A stretch of DNA of 64,000 bases from positions 58,240,963-58,304,962 of the forward strand of contig NC_074711.1 in assembly GCF_947242115.1 (NCBI RefSeq). The letters run 5' to 3'. Position numbers and translations under genes: made by a program. Position 1 is the stretch's first letter, and every line of letters starts with the position of its first letter. The notes below the pieces were generated by a model. The model worked only from the letters and a program-made list of their open reading frames with translations. It was not told the origin of the DNA and did not search any database. Of the stretch, positions 1 to 11,180 are shown in pieces. The DNA comes from Biomphalaria glabrata (Eukaryota > Mollusca > Gastropoda > Planorbidae).

Positions 1-1635
1 TAGATCAGTGACTGCTCCGCGTGCAGGTCACTTTGCAAGTTTCCTTGACCAACAGGTTCGAAGCAAGGCAGAAAGACGCCGGCGTAGTCCGACTTCTCTA
101 TCAGCGTGTGATGGACGTCGCCGACGATACTTTTCACGACACAAGTTCTCACTGTTCCCTCGGAGTCTGATACGACTCTCAGAGATTTGCTCAAGTCTAC
201 TCCTTGATTCTCTAGGCGCTGGATGAAGGCGTCAATGTTTTTCACCTGAAAGGCGATGTTGAAAACAGAGTCTTTGCTGGGAAGTTCAGAGGACGCTTTA
301 GTGGCTGTCCAGTTGATGACGTAGTTATCATCCTGATAAGACATCGATGCAACAAAAATATTGAAATCAAGTTTTATTGTTTTAGAATTCAAAATATTAG
401 TCTGCAATAAAAGTTGACCAATATAATAAAACATTTTTAAAAAATACTATATCTATATTTGTATAAAGTGTTCATTTTTTTTCTGCTCTTTAATTTAAGT
501 CGAGTTTTTTTTTTTGTTTTTGTTTTTTTTCAGACTTTTTCCAGGCAAGTAAAGATTCGCCTACAAAAGTAGAGATTTTCCAGACTTTTTCAGCCTGAAA
601 TTAATTGTTTTAAATTTCAGACTTTTTCCATATTATTTATTTATTTATAATATTTATTATTAGAAAATTTACTCTGAGACTGTAAGTTAGTGAGAAAGAT
701 TGAACGCTAAATCTTTGAGAGAAAATTGTTACATTAAATAAATAACTTAATACCGCAAAAAATGTCTATTTTACATTTGTAGATTTTCAATTTCTAAAAA
801 ACTTTCCCTTTCAGACCTTGCGATTTATTAGGCATATGATGTTAAGGTCATCCGTTTCTTCTGCCAACAGTTAACAAGTAGGGCCTTATGTGGCAAGCAC
901 AATGACCAACAGCCTTTACTTTCCGCAAATTAAGTAAGGTACTCATTAGAACTGGGTGGATTCAGGGGCGCCCTTAAAATCCCGAAATTCAAAATCGCAG
1001 TCTTCAACGAGATTCGAACCCTGGACCCAAAGCTGAGATGCCAATTATTGATTACTGTAAAAATTATGGGTGTGTGTCTTGAATAACTAAATATATACAC
1101 TTCTATATACATGTAAAACAATTAAAACCTTTAATGTCACAAATCGATTGTGGTTTCCTAACAAAGTTACACGAGTTCGGATCCCGACTCGATCAGAGTT
1201 ATCAGCGTCTAAAGGCAGCGTGGAAACCTTCTCCCGGACCCCCCCCCCCCCCTCAATAGTTCACAAAAGAGATTAGAACGCACTGAGCTTGCTATAAGCA
1301 GGGAAGTTGCGCTAAAAACATTACATCGAAGTTACAAATAACATTTCATTCAGCAAAACACTTTGTCCAATTTGTTTTTTAAAGGCAATACTCACGGGTC
1401 AACAACATTTTTAGTGTATCAGATCTTGGATTACCTTCAGTAACTCTTGATCTCCTGTCTTTAAGCTGGTCACCAGGAAACGGGTATCGTTGCGCACAAG
1501 TAGCCACTGGTCAGCCACCGCTGACTGTCTGAAGGCTGTGACCTTAAAGCCGTAATGCAGCTTTAAGCATTCCACTGCAGCAGGGCCATCCACGACCCCG
1601 ATCTCAACATGGTGAACACATGGGTAACAGGACAT
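1..1635 (-). CDS. HPDL: HPDL-like 4-hydroxyphenylpyruvate dioxygenase-like protein, partial (first two coding exons)
   Basis: Two minus-strand exons join in phase 0: 1435-1635, ending at a GTAATC donor, and 1-332, preceded by a TTATCAG acceptor. The gene runs off the left edge. Exon 1 starts MSCYPCVHHVEIGV and continues to DQWLLVRNDTRFLVTS. Exon 2 carries DSVFNIAFQVKNIDAF and ends its domain with HHTLIEKSDYAGVFLP. This is the N-terminal vicinal-oxygen-chelate half of the HPD family, and the short opening and the RFLV pattern fit HPDL better than HPD. HPDL in mammals is mitochondrial and makes 4-hydroxymandelate for the coenzyme Q headgroup. The metal-binding residues lie in the C-terminal half, outside the window, so activity cannot be judged. 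An in-frame ATG at 1677 would add 14 residues; I chose 1635 because its length matches the family. Family identity is by eye. Confidence 0.8.
333..1434 (-). other. HPDL intron 1, holding a SINE and poly-T tracts
   Basis: This 1.1 kb intron separates the two HPDL exons. It contains a minus-strand tRNA-derived SINE (about 790-1045), AT-rich low-complexity sequence around 450-560, and a run of about 13 C near 1239. A strong-looking alternative donor (GTGAGT) lies just beyond the chosen donor at about 1394, but reading through to it meets an in-frame stop in the HPDL frame. Confidence 0.6.
790..1045 (-). repeat. tRNA-derived SINE, family A
   Basis: In minus orientation it has a B-box-like GGTTCGAATC (about 1012-1022), a body including the GGTCATTGTGCTTGCC-type segment, and a tail resembling ATCGCAAGGTCTGAAAGGG. 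The same order recurs at 26058-26262, 39045-39195, 55110-55300, 55855-56050, 58390-58570 and 63418-63700, in both orientations. That makes it a dispersed, RNA-polymerase-III-type retroposon family. The family name is not known to me. Confidence 0.75.
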
Positions 1636-1677
1636 AGCTAGCCTCGAGCTCAGCCTAGGGAAATTAATTTCAAGCAA

Positions 1678-2655
1678 TGCTTTAAATATCTGTTACGTCA
1701 GACTAGAAAAAACAATGTACAGCAATGCTATAAATAGCTGTGACGTCATTTTAAAATGATGCCACTGTGCTTTACACGCCGCCTTATACAAAGAATGCAT
1801 CAAGTGATTTTGCTGTTGCCTGAAAATATTTAATGAGTCATATTTAAAAAAAAAACAAGACAAGAAAACTTTTCTTTCATAATTCACAAGAGCCTCTGAA
1901 CAAAAGAAATGGAAAACGATGCTGTTTTTTTTTATTCATACCCTACACGTTGGTTTCGCGATACAAGCTCCATACTACTCAGTCTGTGCTCTTAAACACT
2001 CACCACTCTACTTAATTAGTTATTTCATACACAAACTTAGACTCAACATTCAAGAGTTTTCATCATACTTTAAAGCCAACTACAGTCTAGTTCTAGATAT
2101 TATCGTATTGTATATAAAACATGGCTACTTTTACATGCCTTATTCTTAATTTGTCACTTGAAAAAATAGAAGAAAATAATCATAATCTTGTGTTGAATGT
2201 TCCAATAATTGAATTTCGAATATAGTAGGTCATCCACTAGCTGGGTGAACTTTGATATTCAAATGTTAATTGATATCAGCAGATTGGCTTTAGCCTAGAA
2301 TTTGAAATTCACCTGTTTCATGTCAATACCAGGTTTATGTTTTTATTGAATCGCTGTTCTATTACGATGTTTTGACGCATACAAATAAATAAGTTGCTTT
2401 TGCGCATTTTACCTACACCAATTCATTAATTTGTGAATCAAAGGGGCGCTAGACAAGATCTGCTGGCCGTCTCTTTCCATTCATCTCTGTCTTTTGCCTT
2501 GGTTAGAATTTCTTTCACAGGTCGGTCCATTCTTTCTGTTTATGTCTTCCCAGCGCATTTAGCGAAAGGGAAATGAGCACATAGGTGAAAGCTGAGCCTA
2601 ATTTGACTTTGTTGCTTTGGTCGCTCAAGCAATTTAAATAGACTAGACAAGTGAT
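1678..2655. other. Sequence upstream of HPDL, no gene seen
   Basis: This AT-rich stretch lies upstream of the HPDL start and would hold its promoter and 5' leader. I see no clear TATA box at a convincing distance and no coding exon. Confidence 0.4.
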
Positions 2656-2659
2656 GCCC

Positions 2660-3950
2660 TTGGTTCCCCGACAAAATAGCACCAACAAAATAGTGCGAAC
2701 AAAATAGCGTCGACAAAATAGCGCGAACAAAATAGCGCCGACAAAAAAAAAACGCTAACAAAAAAGCGTGGAAAAAAAATATTTTTCAGTCCTTTTGCAA
2801 GAAATACTTTAGATATCGTAAAATATATACAGAGAAATTCTTTTAATTTAAATTTAATATAATCGATATCTTAAAATGTAAATATGGAATTATTATGCAA
2901 TAATTCTTATAAGCTTAAAGGAGAATTTCAAAATATAGCATTTATTCATATTCCAAAAAATGGACTACAAAGTATAATAAGAAATAAGGATGCTTCCATA
3001 CTTGTCAGATTTAGCCTCTACACACACACACGCACACACACAAAAAACTTTCACAAAGCTAAATTGTATGCAATGTCACGTAGAATCTCAGTGGCTTGTT
3101 TCCGTACGTGGGCAATATAGCACTAAGTTGGGGGAGGGGCTACTTTGTCTTGCTTGCAGCTTGACTTCGTTCTCCAGCATTGTACCTCAGAATCTTGTTC
3201 TCAGTATTCTCCTGTTCTCTGAGGAAGTGACAGAGTAACTTGTAGACATTGGGGTGGTGACCGTCAATAGACAGTTGAAATGTATGGTGCCATCCCTCCA
3301 CTGAATTGTTTGTTCGTGGTAGATTGTCCTGCACACGATCTCTAACATTCCATAACGCTATCGGAAATTTTTGAGTCACTCTGTGGTTTCGTCTCTGGCG
3401 ACAAATACAGTCATACAAATTTCAAACAACATCTGACCAATCATCATTTAGTTCTTCGAAGGCAATATTTACATCGACATGTGTAACAAATGAGATTAAA
3501 CAAACATTTGGCGAGAAATGTGATCCTCAGCTTAACTAATCCGGACATACCAAAGTTTATTATTGTTGCTAAAAGAGACGCCCTAGTTTGATTAAAGAAA
3601 GATACTATAACACACATTTGTAACACACACATCATCATTTATAACCCTTGAACGGGGTCACGACATTACAAAATCATTATTATATTTTTACATTTTAAAC
3701 ATTGGTGAAAAAGGAGAATGAGATCAAATGTGTTAGTCCTCTCATTCTCTGCCAATATGACCTACCATTACATCTATTAATAGTAAAGAAGAAAGAGACC
3801 TTAACACAAAATGCTGCCCAAGACCTTCACTTACTAAGCCCGTTACTTTATACACATATACAAGTCCGCGCAATTTTGTCATGCTGTATTTTATCGGGAA
3901 ATTTCACGCAATTTCGTCGGCGCTATTTTGTCATGTCACAGGTACCCTTA
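2660..3950 (-). mobile_element. MULE-like DNA transposon remnant with subterminal 12-mer repeats
   Basis: The left end (2664-2765) is a run of degenerate 12-mers of the type ACAAAATAGCGC. The right end (about 3865-3940) carries the inverted form (GCGCTATTTTGTC). Between them on the minus strand is a short frame (3140-3418) encoding LPRTNNSVEGWHHTFQ followed by a conserved-looking REQ segment. That pattern matches the tail of MULE-type/FLYWCH-associated transposase-like proteins. The element is far too short for a full transposase, so it is non-autonomous or degraded. No target duplication was established. Confidence 0.6.
3140..3418 (-). pseudogene. MULE transposase-like fragment
   Basis: The frame encodes about 90 residues including FPIALWNVRDRVQDNLPRTN and VEGWHHTFQLSIDGHHPNVY. 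These recall the C-terminal segment of MULE/FLYWCH-type transposase-derived proteins, where a PRTNN-VEGWH motif is typical. Most of the protein, including the catalytic DDE core, is absent. It lies between the inverted 12-mer blocks of the surrounding element. Identification is by motif memory. Confidence 0.55.
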
Positions 3951-4960
3951 TTCGGCCTGCTGGCCATATAACTTTCAGACTCTTATCACTGCCAAGATTA
4001 AAAAAATAGAGATAAAATAGAGCAGAAACAAATTTTGTTTAAGATTTTGTTGTCACATTAAGAAGTGTCATGTTTAAAGTTTATTCAAAGCCCTATACTG
4101 CTGGACGCTAACGACTATAGTGTAGACTACTTTGACCGTTCGACGGCTGCGCTGTATAGGACAATATCCCGTATGGGCGATGACCGTAAGCCAAAGGGGT
4201 CAGACTTAACCAACTGAAGGCGGCGTCCACGACAGATTTCTCATAATAAAACTTCCAACTAAATCCAAACTCCCTCGAAACAAAATAGTCATTACATGTT
4301 TACATTCATTGCATTACATGTTTTAAGATGTTACATAGTCCCATTTCTTAAAGAAAAGGAGAGGTATATTCATATTTATTGAAAATAATGATCGACTGGC
4401 CCCTCTATGGAGGTTGATTTTAAACCTTCAAATGATTTCTAGATTTTTTTTTTGTAATGTTTCAACTTAGATAGAAGAAACAAGGAGAGGACATCACCCC
4501 TTCTGTTTCCTGGAAGCGCCGGCGCTGCTTCTTGCGCCACAAAAAACAAATCATCCAAGAGAATGAGGTTTAGTGACTTTTCTTTTGATAGCCCTTTCAT
4601 GACCTTTCTATGTGTGGTTATATAAAACAACACCACTTCCACCGTGAATACTGGGCTAATTAATTATCTCCACTTTTACTCTGATAAACGGTAAACAGGC
4701 TCGTATAAGAATTACAGTTTAAAGTAGAGCAAGAAGCACGTAGGCTGGTCACCACTGAATGTGACAAAAGGTGTTACGTTGTTAGACTTTCTGACTGGGT
4801 CTTAAGATTTGTGTTGAGTTCTCGCCCCGTGTCAGATCGTGACCTCCGTGACCTTCATATCGAAGGCGCCGGTCAGATAGTGATGTATTCCCCCAAACAC
4901 CGAGATAACTGGGGGCTAGTTTTGCCATCCGTTTCCACCGACGGAAACAAATAGTTTCTC
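3951..4960. other. No gene seen
   Basis: About 1 kb without a supported gene. Sequence around 4780-4870 (GTGACCTCC, then TATCGAAGGCGCCGG) partly recurs near 5905-5935, suggesting an old dispersed repeat. Confidence 0.35.
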
Positions 4961-4969
4961 TTTTAAAAT

Positions 4970-5220
4970 AAAGTAATTTTGTTTTGTAAATGACAGAACT
5001 TACTTAACTTTGTAATACAATTGTTAGAAAACAAATTTAACAAAAAATGTAAAACCTTTTGCATAAATGTGTTAAAAATATGGTAAGAAGTTATCTCACT
5101 TCCTAAATAGCCTCCAATGTTTGTTACTATTAATAGTGAATAGTTGTAAAAACGGACGAACGGACAGACAAACCACACAAAACTAGTAATGGCTTTTCCC
5201 CTTTCGGAGGCCGCTAAAAA
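4970..5220 (+). repeat. Dispersed repeat, copy 1 (partner at 47995-48230)
   Basis: Shares several long blocks in the same order and orientation with 47995-48230. These include TTTGCATAAATGTG, GTTACTATTAATAGTGAATA and a terminal CCCCTTTCGG-GGCCGCTAAAAA. I see no coding potential or terminal repeats, so the class is unknown. Confidence 0.7.
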
Positions 5221-6257
5221 AACAACAAATAGTATTAATAATTATGCATTGCAAAGTCTTTCAAAACTCTAAAGCAGTAATATTAGAACTACAAAGAGCA
5301 TATATCTACACATTTTAACATTTTCCTCTTCAAATAATATAGGAACTTCAATTGAATAGTCCAGAGTTTCCCAAACTTTGTCTTAACGGAACACTTCAAA
5401 CTTTCTGAGTATTTAACGGAATATTTTGCTTTTTTTTAAAAGAGTTTAATTCACGTGGTAGCCTACGAGTTAATTATTTCAGTAGCTCGTGGAACACCTT
5501 AATCTATTAAGGGCTCATGTGAAAAAGGATTTTAAAATTAAGAAGTAACCTTTACCTTGTGATATAGAACACGGGAAAACCCCTTCGGTATTCAGGTATA
5601 CGTGACCTACTTAAAAGTCGGTAGTCGTATCTTTCCCAATCTTTCCGTAAATTAGAAAATTGTGATTTAGTATATCAATGCAAAGGATTTATGAAACACT
5701 TTAAGATCCAAAGTCTATATCCCACTGTCTTCACAACCTTAACATTGACTAGACCTAAAAGTCACACAAAACGATTGCATCAGTTGAACACACGTGTCGT
5801 GGCACATATGCAATTTCTAACCCTTGACCTTAGTGTACCACCTATTCATGCTTGTGTGACTTGACTGTCACGTGACGTGATTCGCTGTTAATGGGCTAAG
5901 CCGTGACCTCCTATGTCGAAGGTGCCGGCTAAGCAGGGTAGGGAAAAAAAAAGCCTACAATACGTCATGCGTGTCTGGTCCAAGCCACAGTCAATTTAAA
6001 TACCGAACTAGAAGACTTGAGGGAAAGGCGTGGCTAAGGTGGGTGTGAAAACGTCATTAACCCTTCAATTAAAATCTAAGCCTCACATTTGGTTGAACAG
6101 CAATTAAGAATCAAAAAAGTATTTTTTTGTTTACCTATGATAATAAAATAGCCTACAAACTTTTATGGACGTAGATGTACAACTATTTGTGGCGGCTCAG
6201 CGGTATCGCCCACTTGGCTTTAGCCCTCTTGCTCAAATGGTCAGTCCGCCCTTGCAT
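5221..6257. other. No gene seen
   Basis: AT-rich intergenic DNA. It includes one copy (5514-5544) of a 31 bp exact direct repeat whose partner is at 8087-8117. No coding exon or structured element is supported. Confidence 0.35.
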
Positions 6258-6345
6258 CAGTGGCGTTACTAGGGGGGTGCGAGGGGTGCGGTCCGCACCG
6301 GGGGAGACACCCGTTAGGGGTGGGGGGGTGACACCCAAGTGATAG
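6258..6345 (+). mobile_element. hAT-like terminal fragment
   Basis: Begins with CAGTGGCGTTACTAGG, a typical hAT-type terminal inverted repeat start, followed by GC-rich sequence. A related start (CAGTAGCGTCACTAGG) occurs at 16013. I found no matching far end or target duplication. Confidence 0.45.
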
Positions 6346-9340
6346 ATGCACTTTTGGAATGACTGACAATTTTAAAAAATAAAACGACAGTGGCTTAATA
6401 TTGGAACATTTATTCACAATTAATAAATAGATCTATCTACTTTTTTTTTCATTTTAACAAAACATATTTTAAAAGTTTAATTAAATTCTATCACAAGATT
6501 TAAAATGCTATATCATATTTAATATCAAAAGGAAAACATGAAACCTTACTTTCAGATGTTAACTAGCTGCATGTATGTGCTGCTTTGATAAAAAAAAAAT
6601 GTTTTTATCGAATCTATTGAATGTGTAGCTAGCACCGTACTATCAGGATGCCAACCAATAGTCACTGTTTAACAAATGACCACATTCTTCAGGTATAAAA
6701 TATTATTGAAATCTCACATGTAATTAATATACATTTCGTAGAGTTGAAAATTTAAGTCAATAAGTGGTCATTGAGATTTCTGAAGATGATGATGTTATTT
6801 CATTTTTCTGTAAATGAAACTCTATTAAAGATAAGGTAAATGCTACAATGTATCAGTCAAATGATATACTTGAATATTTTATGGAATTTTTCTTCTTTGC
6901 GTGTGCCAAAAATGGCTTTGATGTTTCCTAATGAAGATGAGTTAGTCACCTAATAGCAAAAATATGTATTGTTTCGTTGTCGACTATTTCAACTAATTGT
7001 ATTGAAATGAAATAATAATGTGTAACATAATGTGAGGTTGAAATTAAGTCCGATATTGGAATAGTAAGAGACGTATGAAGAATTCATCTGGATTGGAAAA
7101 TTTGAAAACAAGGGCATCCGGCTACAAATACAATTGACAAGGACGTCGTTGCTATGATTGATGTAAAGAAGAAAAACAATGGAAGGAGATATTGTACGGA
7201 CTGTTTCTATAAAAGCAGAATATTTGACACTTTGTGACCACAGTCTTTATTGAATAACGAATTTCCATGACATGATGAAAATGTTATGTAGATATAACCC
7301 ATTGCTGTCATGTTAAAAGTTAATTAATGTTTTAGCAAACGACGTAACAGATATTAGTGTCAGAATGACTGTAAGCACTTTGGTATTTTGTTTGACAACA
7401 AATCGGACATAGCACACCTGACCTAGCACACGCTGATCAGATTCAGAAGTTATACCATTTTAAGGGAGACAAAAAAAGCTGATGAGATCAATTTAATATC
7501 TTAAAATGTCTAGAAAAAGATGAGCTTGAATTTATATGTGGAACTCAAAGATATAAAAATGCAGCTTCAATGTCAGGAACCATGAAGGAGTGCATTAAAT
7601 TTTATTAAGAACCAACAGAATAGCTATTTAATAGATGCTATTACATTACTAATCTATGTAGTTAACATTCTTTTTCAGAAATAAGCTTTTTACCTAGAAT
7701 TTTTTTTTTATACTATTGAAATGCTCCATAGTTTTCGAAATTTTTGCCACTAGAGGCGGGCGCAGCTTAACATCTTTTAATTTACCTATCTTTACTTTTT
7801 TTTATTGGAAAAGGGGGGGGGGAGAAGACGTACTGAAAGGTCAAAGATACACAAGAGTACGCCTATCTTTAAATTATAAACAATGTGGTAAAAACCTTTT
7901 CTTTAACAAAACGTGTTATGATTAAAGCCTCTTCTAAAAAAAAAAAAAAGCACAAAGCCACGTACAGAAAAATAAAATAATAAAAAGAAGAAAATGTCAG
8001 GCAAACAATCACAAGACCTTGAAAAATATCTCTAAATCATTTAACAAATCCTTCAACCGTTTCTATCATCTGCTTATCTGTGGCTACTCATGTGAAAAAG
8101 GATTTTAAAATTAAGAACTTTTGAGACAAAGGAACAAACGACATTAAAAATGAGATCGTTATAGACATTAACTTTGTTAGAGTAAGTGGCAGACCACTTT
8201 ATCTAGGAAACAGTGTCAAATGACGCATCGCTTTCAATTGGAATTTGATAACCGACTTGTCTTGGCCAGTAGTGCTTTTGGACGCCTTCGAAGTTCAGGC
8301 GAGAGTCTGTCAAAATAAATCGCCCAACCTGCCTACAAAAATCAGTCTCTACTAAGCAGTGGTTTTCTCGACCTTTCTATATGGATCTAATACACGAGTA
8401 CTAAACAAAAATTAACTAACACTTCTTAAACGCTTTCATCAAATATGCATGCACTTCATCATCGACATACGGTGGCAAGACCGCACTACAAACAGCAATG
8501 TCCTTGCGAACGCCGGTATGGACTGTATAAACTTACTATAAACAGTGGCTTAGCATCCATGCCGCGAAGGGGTTCATTGCACCTGGACCCATGACTCCAG
8601 AATTGCACTTTTGTAAAAAAAAAACAAAAAAAAAAATAGACTCTGAAAAGCTCCCTCAAAATACCCAAAACGTTACACGAAACTTTAAATTCATCTTAGA
8701 ACATCAACTTGTACTAGACTCTAGAAGCTTGCAGTGCTTTAATGTAAGGAACTGCTTTCCATCAAGTTTATTGTTTTAGTGGTTAGCCCTTAGTGTGCAT
8801 TTGAGGTGACAATTGCTGCCAGTTCATCCCATTGTTTTTTTTTTAACTAAATGTTCATAAACCATTGGTAGAATAAGTATTAATGGGGGGGGGGTTGGTT
8901 TAGAAAATAATAAGGTCTTGTACACACAAAAAAAAGGAAATGGTCGGGGCGACACGAACACTTAGGTCTATAGGTATAGTCCTGATGTTTAAGAATTAAA
9001 ATTTCGACACAGGTGATAATTATTCAATTTTGTTCAAAGCTCAATTTGTTTCATTTTTTTTATATTTATAATTTAAAAACACATATTTCTTTTCATTATA
9101 AAATTAGTAGTTGTTAAAGAGTTTATCCTGTATACAATGGCGTGGGACTTACGACTGAGTGTTGTACACGAAAAATTAGTTGTGATGATTATCCTACTTT
9201 GTGATACGTAATAACAGTTTCAGGAATTCAAGCGCTCCAACAAAAGCCTTTATACTTCTTGGAACCTTTAGGCTTCCATAGGATATTATATACACAAGCC
9301 TCCCCCCCCCACACACACACACAGTTTCAGAATGACAACA
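6346..9340. other. Gene-poor AT-rich stretch
   Basis: Three kilobases with frequent stops in all frames, poly-A and poly-T tracts, a GGGGG run near 7815 and a short CA repeat near 9310. The second 31 bp exact repeat copy is at 8087-8117. I see no exon with good splice sites and no recognisable protein fragment. Confidence 0.4.
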
Positions 9341-9348
9341 CACCATCC

Positions 9349-11180
9349 CATGGGCGTAGCCAGGATTTTTTTCGGGGGGGGGATTTTTTTCTTCCCCCCC
9401 CCGCCCCCCCCCCCCTCCCCGCGAAAAAAAAAGTATAAAATTATATGTATTTATGAGTGTGTGTGTGTCTGTACATAATCTTTATTACATTCTGACCCTT
9501 CATTCTTTCGGAAGACGTTTATTGTGCCCTAGAATAGGTTCTTCCATGAGTTAGTGGAAAAATTGTAGATTCCCCGCCATTACCAGCAAAGGGGTCTGGG
9601 GGAGCGCTAGGAGCACTATTTCTGATATTGAAAACCAACAAAATGCATATTCTGAGGTATCTACAGTGCATTTTCCTGCTATTAAAAAGTTCTATTTCAA
9701 AAACCTAATGTGCTATTCTTACTGACTTAGACCCTCCCTCGTCGTTCGGCGCATTTGCCTTCAAGCTGTTTCCATAAAATTGTAGACTCCCCGCGATTAC
9801 TAGCAAGGCGAAGCCCCGCCGCCAAGCACTATTTCTGGTATTGAAAGCCAACAAAATGCATATTCTGAGGTATCTACACTGCTATTAAAAAGTTTTATTT
9901 CAAAAACCTAATGTGCTATTCTTACTGACTTAGACCCTCCCGCGCCGTTCGGAGCATTTGACGTCAAGCTGTTTCCATAAAAATCTGTCACTGGTAATGT
10001 CTGAAGCCTCTTCCCACCTACCATGAGGACCTCCATGAATGAGTGGCGTCAAGTTGTACTAGGATATCATTGCAACTCTTCTTATGCGTAATTAATTTTG
10101 TCAGAGAACATGTCAAGCAAATCTCATGCGTCGCTCTCTCACAATCTTACTAAAGGGTCGACTCCCAGTTCGGCCTTGATTTAGACCCGATCTCTATAAC
10201 TTACTACTAAAAGCTGTCTTAGCCATCTTTGTTGAGCTACATTTAGTGTTTTTCGATTTCGGTAGATGATTATTCACTGCAGGTAAAAATGTGTAACCTC
10301 TCTTGAATACTCTCTTAGAATTAAGTGAGTGTAGTTTGCTTAAGATTTTATATCGAAAAGAGTAGTTTTATCGTCAAAATCTTCTGTTGGGGGTTTTCCA
10401 CCTCAAAATGCTCTGTAGGGGAATCTTAAACTCAAAACCATCTGGAGGGGTTTTAAACTTTAAAAAAAAAGCCATCTGTAGAAGAAGGGTTTAAACTCAA
10501 AACCCCCGATTGGATTGGCTACGCTCAAATAATTTTAGTGTGTAATTTGCTTTTTTTTATATTGAAGATGTATTTTTAGCATTTTGAGTGCATAATTTGC
10601 TTTTTTTCTTACACTGAAGATGTATGTTTTATCCTCAGATCCCCCTGGAGGGGAGTTTAAACTCAAAACCCCTTTGACTACGCTCATAGATTTTGGAGTG
10701 ATTAATTTTCTTTTATTTATATTGAAGAGGTACTTTTTAGCTTCAAACTCCACTGGAGAGGAGTTTAAACTCAAAACCCCCTTGACTACACTCATAACAT
10801 TTTGAGTGTATAATTTGCTTTGTTTTTATTATTAAAGATGTATTTTTTACCTTCAAACTCCGCTGAAGTGGGGTTTAAACTCAAAACTGAGTCAAAACCC
10901 ATTTAGCTACGCTCATAACATTTTGAGTGCGTAATTAGCTTTTTTTATATTAAAGAGGGGGTTTATCGTAAATATTAGACAGGGTTTTAAAATCAAAATC
11001 TTCCTTAACTGTGCTCTTGGAATAAGGGGATTTTCGTTAGCATTTTTTTTTTGTTTTGTTTTATAGAAGAGGGGGAGTTAACTGCAAAAACCCCATGTAG
11101 GGGGTTTAAAACTCAAAACCCCTAGTAGGGATTTTTAAACTCGAACCCCTCTGGTAGGGGTTTTAAACTCGAACATACAA
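9349..11180 (+). mobile_element. hAT-like non-autonomous element, truncated copy, with internal repeats
   Basis: Starts with CATGGGCGTAGCCAGG, the same terminus found at both ends of the intact copy at 52164-53972. The two share a long body, here plus and there minus (for example the segment around TTCATTCTTTCGGAAGACG). Here the body includes a direct duplication of about 220 bp (starts near 9562 and 9780). It continues into a series of degenerate units with GAGTTTAAACTCAAAACCCC-type cores (about 10380-11175). No second terminus is seen near 11180, so the far end is lost. No transposase is encoded. Confidence 0.7.
10380..11175 (+). repeat. Degenerate tandem units inside the hAT-like element
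   Basis: Units of roughly 90-100 bp alternate AT-rich spacers (TAATTTGCTTTTTT) with near-palindromic cores of G-runs, TTTAAACTC and C-runs. At least six divergent copies can be seen. The same units occur in reverse orientation at about 52320-53100 in the sister copy. Confidence 0.65.

Noticed and set aside
8-226. Plus-strand open frame at the left edge
   Set aside because: It is the antisense shadow of the HPDL exon, whose minus-strand frame matches the family and has proper splice borders.
1919-2149. Short plus-strand frame starting MLFFFIHTLHV
   Set aside because: AT-rich chance frame with no recognisable motif, no splice context and no homology that I can recall.
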